Assembly: GCA_039029135.1 (NCBI GenBank)
Contig: JBCCGT010000016.1
Location: 57,660-121,659 of the forward strand
Reading direction: 5' to 3'
Origin: JALZVT01 sp039029135
GTDB taxonomy: Bacteria > Pseudomonadota > Gammaproteobacteria > Pseudomonadales > Azotimanducaceae
Length of the DNA: 64,000 nt
The notes beneath the pieces were generated by a model, which was given only the letters and a program-made list of their open reading frames with translations, searched no databases and had not been told where the DNA came from. Made by a program: the position numbers and the translations under genes. Below are positions 35,726 through 44,087 of this stretch, in pieces (position 1 is the first letter of the stretch; each line of letters starts with the position of its first letter).

Positions 35726-37072
35726 CTAGTTCGCCGTCAGGTTCAGGCGGTCGACTTCGCGGTAGTTGGTATAGGGGCTGGTCACGACTTCCTCGCCAAC
35801 CTCCAGTCCGTCCAGAACTTCGATGTAGCGCGAGTTGCGCCGCCCTAGACGTACGCTGCGTCGCACGGCCTCGGTCCCGGCATCGTTCACGACGAAGATC
35901 CACTGCCCACCGGTGTCCGCGTAGAAGGCGCCGTTGGGGATCAGGCGCGCGTCCGTCGCGTCGCCCAGAGTCAGCCGGGTCTGCATGGTCTGGCCGCGGC
36001 GGATGCCATCAGGCTGCTCGCCTTGAAACTGCAGATCGATCTCGAACTGGCCGTTGTTGACCTGTGGATAGATCTTGCTGACGCTCAGTGGATAGCGCCG
36101 GCCGCCGGTCTCGTAAACGGCCGACTGCCCAAGGTCGACCCGGCGCAGGTAATACTCGTCGACGCTGGCGCGCAGCTTGAAGTTCTGCGGATCGTCGACC
36201 TGCCCCAGACGCCCGCCGCGCTGGATGCTCTGCCCCACTTCCAGATCGAGGCCAGAGAGCTTGCCGGCGACCGGCGCGGTGACGTTGAGCGCGTCGAGAT
36301 TTTGCCGGGCGAAAGCCAGATTCTCTTCGAGCTGACCACCGGTCTTCTGCAGGAACGCGAGCTGGGTTTCCTGCAGGCGGGCGTCAGTTGCCTGACTCTC
36401 CAGCGTTACCTCCCGCCGATTGCGGAAGTACTGCAGCTCGTCCTGGGCATCTTCCAACTGGCTCTTGATCGCGACGCCGGCGTTGTCCAGCGATTCGAAG
36501 CGCGCGATCTGACGTTCCAGGCGCTTGATCTGATAATCCAGCTCCACCAGGTTGCGCTTGTGCTGCAGCCGGTTCTGCTCCAACTGCAGCTCGATGGTGC
36601 GCATGTTGTTGAGCTGTTCGGTAACCATGGCCTCGTTCTGCGTCACCGACAGCTGCAGCGAGGTGTTGGACAGCACCACGATCAACTCGCCGGCCTCGAC
36701 CAGGGCGCCGTCTTCTACCAGCTTGCGCTCGACCCGGCCGCCCTCGATGGCATCCAGAAAGACCGTGCGTCTGGGCGTCACCCGACTTCTGATGGGGACG
36801 AAGTCTTCGAACACGCCCTGGGTTACAGGAGAGACGACGATGCGCGAATCGTTGAGCGTGAGAGATCGGCCGGTCGGCGTAGACCAGAGCCACCAGGCGA
36901 TGCCAAGCACGACGAGAACGGCCAGGATCAGCGCGCCGAGATGACGCCGCAGCCAGCTGCGTTTCGCGACCGCGCGATCCATGCCGGCGCCTGAGGCGGC
37001 GCGCTGGCGGCCGCTGGTGCCCGACTCGATGTCGCCGATCGTTGCGCGTTCTTGCGAGGGGACAACTTCCAT
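35726..37072 (-). CDS. HlyD/MacA-type periplasmic adaptor protein
   Basis: About 448 residues from ATG 37072. A single span at about residues 44-63 (LGALILAVLVVLGIAWW) anchors it; the rest is periplasmic. It has the biotinyl-lipoyl parts (FLDAIEGGRVERKLVEDGAL and GKLSGLDLEVGQSIQRGGRL), a long coiled-coil hairpin between about 110 and 230, and a beta-barrel domain. It would bridge the ABC permease to an outer-membrane channel, none of which is encoded nearby. MDRAVAKRSWLRRHL, which starts at 36982, resembles the usual family start and is a possible alternative. Confidence 0.9.
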   Translation of the reverse strand: MEVVPSQERATIGDIESGTSGRQRAASGAGMDRAVAKRSWLRRHLGALILAVLVVLGIAWWLWSTPTGRSLTLNDSRIVVSPVTQGVFEDFVPIRSRVTPRRTVFLDAIEGGRVERKLVEDGALVEAGELIVVLSNTSLQLSVTQNEAMVTEQLNNMRTIELQLEQNRLQHKRNLVELDYQIKRLERQIARFESLDNAGVAIKSQLEDAQDELQYFRNRREVTLESQATDARLQETQLAFLQKTGGQLEENLAFARQNLDALNVTAPVAGKLSGLDLEVGQSIQRGGRLGQVDDPQNFKLRASVDEYYLRRVDLGQSAVYETGGRRYPLSVSKIYPQVNNGQFEIDLQFQGEQPDGIRRGQTMQTRLTLGDATDARLIPNGAFYADTGGQWIFVVNDAGTEAVRRSVRLGRRNSRYIEVLDGLEVGEEVVTSPYTNYREVDRLNLTAN

Positions 37073-37153
37073 GGCTGGCTGCGGGACCTGTGCACAATCT
37101 CTCGTTACAGGCCGTTCGAGCAAACCCCATGCCAGTATCTATGTATTTGTTTT

Positions 37154-37234
37154 TGTTCGATATTTCGTTGGCACAAACCCTTGTACCTGTTCGCTAACGA
37201 ACACTTTTCAACGAGAGGTGTACGATATCGAACA
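37154..37234. promoter_or_regulatory. TGTTCG/CGAACA sites in a divergent promoter region
   Basis: A perfect palindrome TGTTCG-CTAA-CGAACA lies at 37188-37203. On either side are further half-sites in inverted orientation: TGTTCGATA at 37154-37162 and TATCGAACA at 37226-37234, themselves a perfect 9-base inverted repeat. They sit between the adaptor gene and the response regulator gene and are probably the regulator's binding sites, controlling both the exporter and itself. Confidence 0.6.
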
Positions 37235-37253
37235 GTTACGCGAGGTAGCCTGA

Positions 37254-38630
37254 GTGACCGCGATACTGATCGTTGACGACGATGAGGACATTCTTACTGC
37301 GAGCAAGCTGCTGCTGAGGCGGCACTTCGAGCGGGTGGACGCCTGCGCCGAGCCCGGCGAGATACCCGCGATGATGACGCGCTGCGACTACAGCGTGATC
37401 CTGCTGGATATGAACTTTGGGCCGGGCGAGTCCAGCGGCAGGCAGGGCTTCCACTGGCTGCAGCGCATCATCGAACTCGACCCGGATGCCGTGGTGGTCA
37501 TGATCACGGCCCACGGCGGCGTCGACGTGGCGGTGGAAGCCATGAAGTTGGGTGCCACCGACTTCATCGCCAAGCCCTGGCAGAACGAGAAGGTGGTCGC
37601 GACGATCTCGGCGGCGGTCAAGCTGCGCGCGTTGCGCTCCGAGGCGCGGCAGCTAAAACGGGCGAACACAGCGCTGGTGGCCTCGATGGGCGCCAACCAG
37701 CCGATGCTGGGCGACTCCCCAGCCATGCAGTTTGTGCACAGCGTGATCGAGCGGGCAGCCCCGACCGATGCCAACGTGCTGATTCTGGGCGAGCACGGTA
37801 CCGGCAAGGAACTGGCTGCGCGCGCGTTGCACGCGCAATCGGCGCGAGCCGATGAGGCGTTCATGTCGGTGGATCTGGGCGCCGTGCCCGAGACGCTCTT
37901 CGAATCAGAATTGTTCGGTCATGTGAAAGGGGCGTTCACCGATGCGAAGGCCGACAAAGTCGGCTGCATCCAGGCCGCGCACGGCGGCACCCTGTTTCTT
38001 GACGAGGTGGGTAATCTGCCCCAGCACCTGCAGGCCAAACTGCTCACGGTGCTGGAACAGCGCCAGGTGCGCCCGGTGGGCTCAAGCAGGTCGATCGATT
38101 TCGACGCGCGCGTCATCGCCGCGACCAACCTGCCGCGCCCGCAGTTAAACGACGAACGGAGGTTTCGTCAGGATCTGTTGTTTCGGCTCAATACGGTTGA
38201 AATCGAGCTGCCGCCCCTGCGCGAGCGCCAAGCCGACATTCCACAGCTCGCCGAACACTACGCGGCGCACTACGCGCGTAAATACGATCGCCCCGCGCGG
38301 GCGTTCTCAGCAGAGGCCATGAGCGCGATGCAGGCGTCTTTATGGCCGGGCAACATTCGCGCGTTGCGCCACGCGATCGAGCGCGCAACCATCATGGCGA
38401 CCGGCGATGAGCTGCAGGCCGGGGACATACAGATGGCGCCGCCAGGCGCCGCGACGGGCACGATCCGCGACGCGCATGAGTCAGCCGATGACCTTAATCT
38501 CGACCGCGTAGAGAAACAGACGATTCAGCGCGCGCTGACGCGTCATCGTTACAACGTCAGTCACGCGGCTAGAGAGCTCGGGCTCAGTAGGGCCGCCGTG
38601 TATCGGCGGATGGAAAAACACGGGCTCTAG
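37254..38630 (+). CDS. NtrC-family response regulator with GAFTDA in place of GAFTGA
   Basis: 458 residues from GTG 37254. The receiver has D9-D10, phospho-acceptor D52 (VILLDMNFGPG), T87 and K108. The AAA+ domain has Walker A GEHGTGKELAARALH (about 180-186) and Walker B GGTLFLDEVGNLP (about 246-256). The Fis-type helix-turn-helix ends the protein (YNVSHAARELGLSRAAVYRR). The sigma-54 contact loop, normally GAFTGA, reads GAFTDA at 227-232, so it may act without sigma-54. It is divergent from the exporter and two bases before the kinase gene, so it likely controls that export system. Confidence 0.92.
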   Translation: MTAILIVDDDEDILTASKLLLRRHFERVDACAEPGEIPAMMTRCDYSVILLDMNFGPGESSGRQGFHWLQRIIELDPDAVVVMITAHGGVDVAVEAMKLGATDFIAKPWQNEKVVATISAAVKLRALRSEARQLKRANTALVASMGANQPMLGDSPAMQFVHSVIERAAPTDANVLILGEHGTGKELAARALHAQSARADEAFMSVDLGAVPETLFESELFGHVKGAFTDAKADKVGCIQAAHGGTLFLDEVGNLPQHLQAKLLTVLEQRQVRPVGSSRSIDFDARVIAATNLPRPQLNDERRFRQDLLFRLNTVEIELPPLRERQADIPQLAEHYAAHYARKYDRPARAFSAEAMSAMQASLWPGNIRALRHAIERATIMATGDELQAGDIQMAPPGAATGTIRDAHESADDLNLDRVEKQTIQRALTRHRYNVSHAARELGLSRAAVYRRMEKHGL

Positions 38631-38632
38631 CG

Positions 38633-39985
38633 ATGGGGTTTCAGCGTTTCAGCCTGTTGCTCACGCTGCGCCTGTGTGGGGTTTTTGCCGGGCTGCTGCT
38701 GACAGGCTGGCTAGTTGTGACACCTGGCTTTCAGGCGGCGACCCTGCTGGCGGCGTTCATCACCGTCGCCGCGGGCTGGGAAGTATTTCGTTACGTCTCG
38801 AAGACCAATCAGGAGGTCACGCGATTCTTGGACGCTGCGCGCTACGCCGACTACGGGCAGCGTTTTCGCTTTCAGCACATGGGCGCAGGGTTCGAGGGGC
38901 TGGGGGACACCTTTACCGACATACTCGACCGCTTTCGTGAGGACCGCGCGGAGCATGAGCGAGAGCTGCGCCACTTGCGCGCGCTGTTCGAGCAGGTGCC
39001 GGTGCCGCTCGTCTCCGTTTACAGCGATCAGCGCTTGGTGATGTGGAACAACGCGGCCAGACGATTGTTCGGCAGTCACCGCGTGCAGTCGCTTGCGGAT
39101 ACCGCGCAGTTCGGCGACGACTTCTACGCCAAGCTGGCCACGGTGCAGCCAGGCGAGCGGGTGCTCGCGCGGTTTGTCGCGGACCAGATGCAGCAGCAGC
39201 TGACGATCTCGGTCAGTGAAATCACGATAGGTTCCGAAAGCGAGCGCCTGATCAGCATGCAGAACATCCAAACCGAGCTTGATGGCATGCAGCTCAGCGC
39301 CTGGCAGGATCTGGTGCGCGTGCTGACCCACGAGATCATGAACACCATCACGCCGGTGACATCGCTGGCCCGAACCGCCGTAGATCTGGTCGACGACGCG
39401 CGGCGCAAGGTCGCCGCGGAGCCCGAGGTAGTGGATGAGCTGCGTGACGCCCGCGATGCCGTGGACACCGTCGCGCGTCGCGCCGATGGATTGATGAACT
39501 TCGTGGCCAACTATCGGCAGTTGACGCGGCCGCCGACGCCGCAGAAGACGCGCTTCGCGATCGCGGATCTGTTCGCCGATGTGAGCCGAATAGTCGCGCA
39601 GGATTGGGGGGACGACGGACCACGGCTCGCGAGCCGAACCGCGCCGCCCGAACTCATGCTTTACGCCGATGAGCAGATGGTGGAGCAGATTCTCATCAAT
39701 CTGCTGCGAAATGCGGGTAACGCGGTCGCCGCGCGCGGCGACGGTCTGGTTGAGATGCGCGGCGCCGTGAACAAGCAAGGGCACGTCATCGTCGAGGTTT
39801 GCGACAACGGCGCAGGCATAGATCCAGAGATCGGTCAGCGCGTTTTTGTGCCTTTTTTCACCACTCGACGTGAAGGCAGCGGCATTGGTTTGGCGTTGAG
39901 CCGGCAGATGATGGCCGCGCACGGCGGATCGATCAGCTATAGGGACAATCCGGGCGGTGGGGTTTGTTTCGCGCTGGTGTTCTGA
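38633..39985 (+). CDS. Membrane histidine kinase with PAS domain
   Basis: 450 residues. Two N-terminal spans (about 8-50) are followed by a PAS-like sensor (LRALFEQVPVPLVSVYSDQR), an H-box VLTHEIMNTITPVTSLART and an ATPase: N-box DEQMVEQILINLLRNAGNAV, G1 VCDNGAGID, G2 FFTTRREGSGIGLALSRQM. The asparagine-rich H-box is like NtrY-type kinases. It starts two bases after the regulator stop and almost surely phosphorylates it. With little periplasmic sequence, it may sense the membrane or a cytoplasmic ligand. Confidence 0.92.
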   Translation: MGFQRFSLLLTLRLCGVFAGLLLTGWLVVTPGFQAATLLAAFITVAAGWEVFRYVSKTNQEVTRFLDAARYADYGQRFRFQHMGAGFEGLGDTFTDILDRFREDRAEHERELRHLRALFEQVPVPLVSVYSDQRLVMWNNAARRLFGSHRVQSLADTAQFGDDFYAKLATVQPGERVLARFVADQMQQQLTISVSEITIGSESERLISMQNIQTELDGMQLSAWQDLVRVLTHEIMNTITPVTSLARTAVDLVDDARRKVAAEPEVVDELRDARDAVDTVARRADGLMNFVANYRQLTRPPTPQKTRFAIADLFADVSRIVAQDWGDDGPRLASRTAPPELMLYADEQMVEQILINLLRNAGNAVAARGDGLVEMRGAVNKQGHVIVEVCDNGAGIDPEIGQRVFVPFFTTRREGSGIGLALSRQMMAAHGGSISYRDNPGGGVCFALVF

Positions 39986-40153
39986 GTGCTCGCAGTCCAG
40001 ATGTCGCCAACGACGGCGGACTCGAACTGAGACAAGCGCCCGCAAACTGTGTGTGACCTGGTGCGCACGGCGCTGCGTCTCATTCTTTCGATTAATGGTT
40101 GGCCCTTAGTCGTGTAGCTAGGTTCGCTGTTCCCTAGTCACAGGAACACGGAC

Positions 40154-41314
40154 ATGCCTACCCGCCTTCAACAGCGCTCTGCGCACATGGCTTGGATGAC
40201 GCTCGCTCTGCTCGCGCTGCTCATCGTCTCTCTGATCGGCTGCGGTGGAAGTACACCTTCTCTGCCGCCTGCTGACTCACCCGCCGATCCTCCCGCCAAT
40301 CCCCCCGCCAATCCCCCCGCGGCGCCGCCGTTCAGCGGTGAGGACGCGCGCTATGCGGGACCGGGTTCGCACTGGGAAATCGAGCTCGGCTCGGATGGCG
40401 AGTTTCAGATTAGCTTTCAACCCACCCTCGACGGCGAGGTGGCGATGACCGTCGGCGGCGACTATCAACGAACGGCGGCGGGTTTCATCAACATGACGGT
40501 CGCGGAGGCCGATGGCGAGGGCGCTCCCGAACCGGGCGACACGGCCTGGGGGCTGGAGGCGCCGGGGCTGGCGTTTTTCCTGCAGCCAACCGACGCCGAT
40601 GGCTTCATCAGCATGGTCACTGCGGGCGACTGCCCGAACGAGGTGATGAACAGTATCTGGAACACCGTTCGCGGTCGCTCCGAGCTCGATGCGTCCGACG
40701 CGGACGCCGACCTGTTCGGGGGATTTACCTTCGATCCCGCGAGCGGGAATGCGGTCGTCAGTCACAGGTTCGCGCTGGATGCCGAATTCACAGACCAAGG
40801 CCCGTCTGCCATCGGCACCGGCACCTGTGAGCAGGGCCTCATGCGCGTCCCCGACGCGAATATCTATCTCACGGACAACGGCGGCGCCATCGTTCACGTG
40901 CAGCCCGACGAAGACGACGGCAGCATCATCTTTGCGCTGCCTAGCGAGCCGATAGACGCCGTGGCGGACATCGATGGTGCCTACGCAGGCATCGCTTTCA
41001 GCGGCAGCGAGGAACTGGCCGAGGCGCCGACGCGTGCGTTCACCGCCCAATGCGACGCCGGTTCGTGCGCGGCGGAGCTGATGGACGTTGCCAGCGGAGA
41101 GACGAGCGGCGAGACATTTGGCGTCGAGCTGACCGGCACGCTTAACCTGCCGCTGCCCGGACAGCTCACCGGCACGCTAGTCGATGGTGCGGACAGCACG
41201 CCGCTCGCCTGCAACGTGCTGGTGCGCGACGCGACGGTTCTGTCCTGCGTCGGCCGCGCACCGGATGACCCGAGCCAGCTGCTGAACCTGCTGCTCGTCG
41301 AACAGCAGCCGTAG
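40154..41314 (+). CDS. Hypothetical lipoprotein with Pro-rich linker
   Basis: 386 residues. Lipobox LIVSLIGCGG near residue 30 indicates a lipid-anchored protein. A short Pro/Ala/Asp/Asn linker (ADPPANPPANPPAAPP, coded by a 12-base DNA repeat) leads to a beta-rich body of about 320 residues with no family I know. Paired cysteines (AGDCPNEVM, GTCEQGL, AQCDAGSCAAEL, LACNVL, VLSCVG) suggest disulfides in the periplasm or outside. A 168-base gap before it separates it from the kinase gene. Function unknown. Confidence 0.75.
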   Translation: MPTRLQQRSAHMAWMTLALLALLIVSLIGCGGSTPSLPPADSPADPPANPPANPPAAPPFSGEDARYAGPGSHWEIELGSDGEFQISFQPTLDGEVAMTVGGDYQRTAAGFINMTVAEADGEGAPEPGDTAWGLEAPGLAFFLQPTDADGFISMVTAGDCPNEVMNSIWNTVRGRSELDASDADADLFGGFTFDPASGNAVVSHRFALDAEFTDQGPSAIGTGTCEQGLMRVPDANIYLTDNGGAIVHVQPDEDDGSIIFALPSEPIDAVADIDGAYAGIAFSGSEELAEAPTRAFTAQCDAGSCAAELMDVASGETSGETFGVELTGTLNLPLPGQLTGTLVDGADSTPLACNVLVRDATVLSCVGRAPDDPSQLLNLLLVEQQP

Positions 41315-41491
41315 CGCTGCCGGCGCTTTGGCGGCGAAACTTCATACTTTCGAGTGAAGCGACGCCGCCTGCTCGCGCTACAATCACAATTAGGTCAGGG
41401 ATGACACAGATCCGCGCGCGGCGCCGACCGGCGCCAGCGTGCGAGCCATTGACGCAGAGCTCCGGTGCGAGCCGTCGGGGCGAAAACAGGC

Positions 41492-42136
41492 ATGCAGACG
41501 GAAGCTGAACAGCCAGATAATGGCATTCCACGCGTATTGATTGTGGAAGATCATCCGATCTTCCGTGATGGTCTCACGCTGCTGCTTGGTGACGCCGCGC
41601 AGGTGGAGCACGCGCGTAACGCATCGCTGGCGCTGTCACGAATCGCTGCCGGCGCAGCGCTCGATCTCTTGATCATCGACTTGAACCTGCCCGACATGGA
41701 CGGCCTGGAACTGCTCGAACGCCTGCCCGACTGCGCGCCGGCCGCTGTCCTGTTGAGCGCGGAGGCGGACGCCAAGCGCATCGAGAGAGGCCGCAAGCTC
41801 GGCGCTCGCGGGTTCATTCCCAAGTCATACGGCGCGGCCAGGATTCGAGCGGCGATACACGCGGTGCTGTCCGGGCAGCTATTCTTTCCGCCGAGTGCCA
41901 GCGCCAGTCGTCTGGAACCGCAGCGCGACAGCCATGGCATCACGCCGGGCCAGCAGCGCGTCCTGCAGCTGATGGCCGAGGGACTGTCAAACCGCGAGAT
42001 TGCCGGCGCCCTGTCGCTGACCGAGCACACCGTAAAGTCCCACGCACGCGCCCTGTTTAGATCACTCGGCGTCGGCAACCGCACGCACTGTGTTCGAGTG
42101 GCTGCGGCTCGGGGACTGATCGACTCTCTCGCCTGA
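41492..42136 (+). CDS. LuxR/NarL-type response regulator
   Basis: About 214 residues from ATG 41492 (MQTEAEQPDNGIPRVLIVED); GTG 41465 would add nine residues. The receiver carries the phospho-acceptor Asp in DLLIIDLNLPDMDGLELLE and Lys in RGFIPKSYGAARI; the C-terminal GerE helix-turn-helix is RVLQLMAEGLSNREIAGALS with LTEHTVKSHARALFRSLGV. Its 3' end overlaps the convergent hybrid kinase gene by 75 bases. It is a good partner for that kinase, but the pairing is inferred from position alone. Confidence 0.9.
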   Translation: MQTEAEQPDNGIPRVLIVEDHPIFRDGLTLLLGDAAQVEHARNASLALSRIAAGAALDLLIIDLNLPDMDGLELLERLPDCAPAAVLLSAEADAKRIERGRKLGARGFIPKSYGAARIRAAIHAVLSGQLFFPPSASASRLEPQRDSHGITPGQQRVLQLMAEGLSNREIAGALSLTEHTVKSHARALFRSLGVGNRTHCVRVAAARGLIDSLA

Positions 42137-43888
42137 ACTGTTTTCAGCCCGGTTGGGCGAGTATCGAGGCACAGACAACAGAGCCGCTTTGAACGTCGCG
42201 GCGTCCAGCGGTTTGTGCAGCACGGGAAAACCGGATTCTTTGAGCGCCGCGAGCGTTTCGACGGAGGTGTCGCCGGTAACGAGCAACCCGGGGCAAGCGA
42301 ATTGCGCGAGCCGCTGCAGGATCGCGACGCCGGTCTCGTCGTTACCTAGTCGCTGGTCGGCGACCGCGACGTCGACGCCCAGCGCGCATGCCGCTTCGGC
42401 CTCCAGCGCGTTTGTCGCTACGCGTGTTTCGCAGCCCCAGCTATCGAACAAGGCACGGGACGCATCGGCGACCAAGGCGTCGTTCTCGATCAATAGCACG
42501 CGCCAGCCCCACAGCGTGCCGCTCGGATCCGGCTGGTTCGTTCGCTCTGGGCGCTGCAGGGTCGCGCTCTCGAGCTGCAGGCTGACCGTGGTCCCCGCGC
42601 CGGGCGCCGAATGCAGACGCATCGCGATGTCGAGCCGAGCACACAACCGTTTCACAATGGCGAGGCCGAGCCCCAGGCCCTGCTCGCGCTCGCGGCCCGG
42701 ATTGTCCACCTGATAGAACTCATCGAAGACTCTGTCCTGATCCTGGATCGCGATGCCAATGCCCGTGTCCTGCACTTGTAGCGACACCCCGGCGGCGTTT
42801 GGTGCGAGCGTGCAGCGAACGCTTCCCGATTCGGTGTAGCGCAGCGCGTTGGAGAGCAGGTTGTCGAGCACGCGTTCCAGTAGGCGGGGGTCAGTGTGGA
42901 CACCTAACGTTTCCGGCGCGTCGACAACCAGCCGCAGACTCTGGCTGTGTGCCTGCGGGCGATGGCGTTCGGCAATGTCTCTGAGCCAGCTCGCCGCGTC
43001 GAAGGGCGCCGCCTCGACGGCTTCAACCGCTGCGTCGAGCTGTGCGATGTCCAGGATGCCGTCGAGCTGCTCGTTCAGGCTGCCGAGCGCGCGCCGAATA
43101 CGACCCACCAACCCCGCTGTCTGCTGCGCGTCCTCTGTCAGCAGATCGAGATAAAGCTGTACGGCGTGTACCGGCTGGCGCAGATCGTGACTGGCCGCCG
43201 CGAAAAAACGCGACTTCGCTCGATTGGCCGCCTCGGCTCGTTCTTTCTCCGTTCGGACCTGGCCTAAGAGTGACTCGTTCTCGATCTGCGTTCGCAGCGA
43301 CGCTCGCTGAACGCGCGCGATCCCCAAACCAAAGAGCAGGTTCAGACCGCCATAGCCCAGACCGACGAGCGCGAGATACGCGTAGTCGGAACCGACCTGG
43401 GTGATGCCGTAGGCGAGTAAGACGGACAGCGGCAGGGTGAAAGCGACGAACGCGGGATACCAGATGGCGGTGCAGACGGTCGCGCCCGCCAGCACGCCGA
43501 CCGCCGAGATCGTCAGGCTCGTCATAGTGAGCAGATCTGCGTCGGGCAACAGCAACGGGGCGATCGCACCCCAAGCAACACCCAGCGCGGCGGCGTGCCA
43601 GGTGGCGCGACGCGCATAGCGCACGAGATCGCGCGCGCCGATGAGGTAGTGATCGAGGGTCCGCCCCAACAGCAGCGCGAGCACGATCGCCAGCCACCAG
43701 CCCAGCAGCCGCCAACCGTTGTCGATCGCAAGCGTAACCGCAGTACCAATACTCAGCCCACTCGCGCCGAACAGCGTCAGCGGCGCGTAGCGGTGGAGCA
43801 GTCGCGCCTGCTCCACTCGTAGTCTGTCTCGCCGCTCGAACTCGCTATCCACGCAAGCACAGTAAAACACTCGCCGAGGCGACGCCAT
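42062..43888 (-). CDS. Hybrid histidine kinase with six to seven membrane spans and a receiver domain
   Basis: 608 residues. Residues about 35-190 hold the spans. The H-box FFAAASHDLRQPVHAVQLYL, N-box LLERVLDNLLSNALRYTESG, G-boxes VQDTGIGIAIQDQDRVFDEF and QGLGLGLAIVKRLCARL mark an RcsC/BarA-like kinase core. A C-terminal receiver (RVLLIENDALVADASRALF, VAVADQRLGNDETGVAI) follows, and its phospho-acceptor Asp is in ADQRL. GTG 43852 is an alternative start. Transcribed toward the LuxR-type regulator. Confidence 0.9.
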   Translation of the reverse strand: MASPRRVFYCACVDSEFERRDRLRVEQARLLHRYAPLTLFGASGLSIGTAVTLAIDNGWRLLGWWLAIVLALLLGRTLDHYLIGARDLVRYARRATWHAAALGVAWGAIAPLLLPDADLLTMTSLTISAVGVLAGATVCTAIWYPAFVAFTLPLSVLLAYGITQVGSDYAYLALVGLGYGGLNLLFGLGIARVQRASLRTQIENESLLGQVRTEKERAEAANRAKSRFFAAASHDLRQPVHAVQLYLDLLTEDAQQTAGLVGRIRRALGSLNEQLDGILDIAQLDAAVEAVEAAPFDAASWLRDIAERHRPQAHSQSLRLVVDAPETLGVHTDPRLLERVLDNLLSNALRYTESGSVRCTLAPNAAGVSLQVQDTGIGIAIQDQDRVFDEFYQVDNPGREREQGLGLGLAIVKRLCARLDIAMRLHSAPGAGTTVSLQLESATLQRPERTNQPDPSGTLWGWRVLLIENDALVADASRALFDSWGCETRVATNALEAEAACALGVDVAVADQRLGNDETGVAILQRLAQFACPGLLVTGDTSVETLAALKESGFPVLHKPLDAATFKAALLSVPRYSPNRAENSSGERVDQSPSRSHSNTVRAVADAE

Positions 43889-44087
43889 GCGAAATGCGTG
43901 CGCGGACGCACAGAGACTGCCGCGTCATTCTTTTGAGCGATGTTGTGCCCGTGTGCAGCCGGATAGCGTATGTGTTGCGCGCTTCATACGGGCTTACGCC
44001 GGGCGCGTTCGCAGAACCTGGCCGCGCTCTGCGCGGCAGCCTAGAGGAGTTCAGACTGGCAATTCTCAACAGCAATAAGGAACTAAG

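Noticed and set aside
37168..37185. Sigma-54 promoter for the NtrC-like regulator (TTGGCAC...TTGTA)
   Set aside because: The spacing between the GG and the second element is one base too long and the second element is TTGT, not TTGC; the regulator also lacks GAFTGA.
38711..40045. 444-codon frame antisense to the PAS histidine kinase
   Set aside because: The kinase H, N and G boxes are in the sense strand; the opposite frame is a codon-bias artefact.
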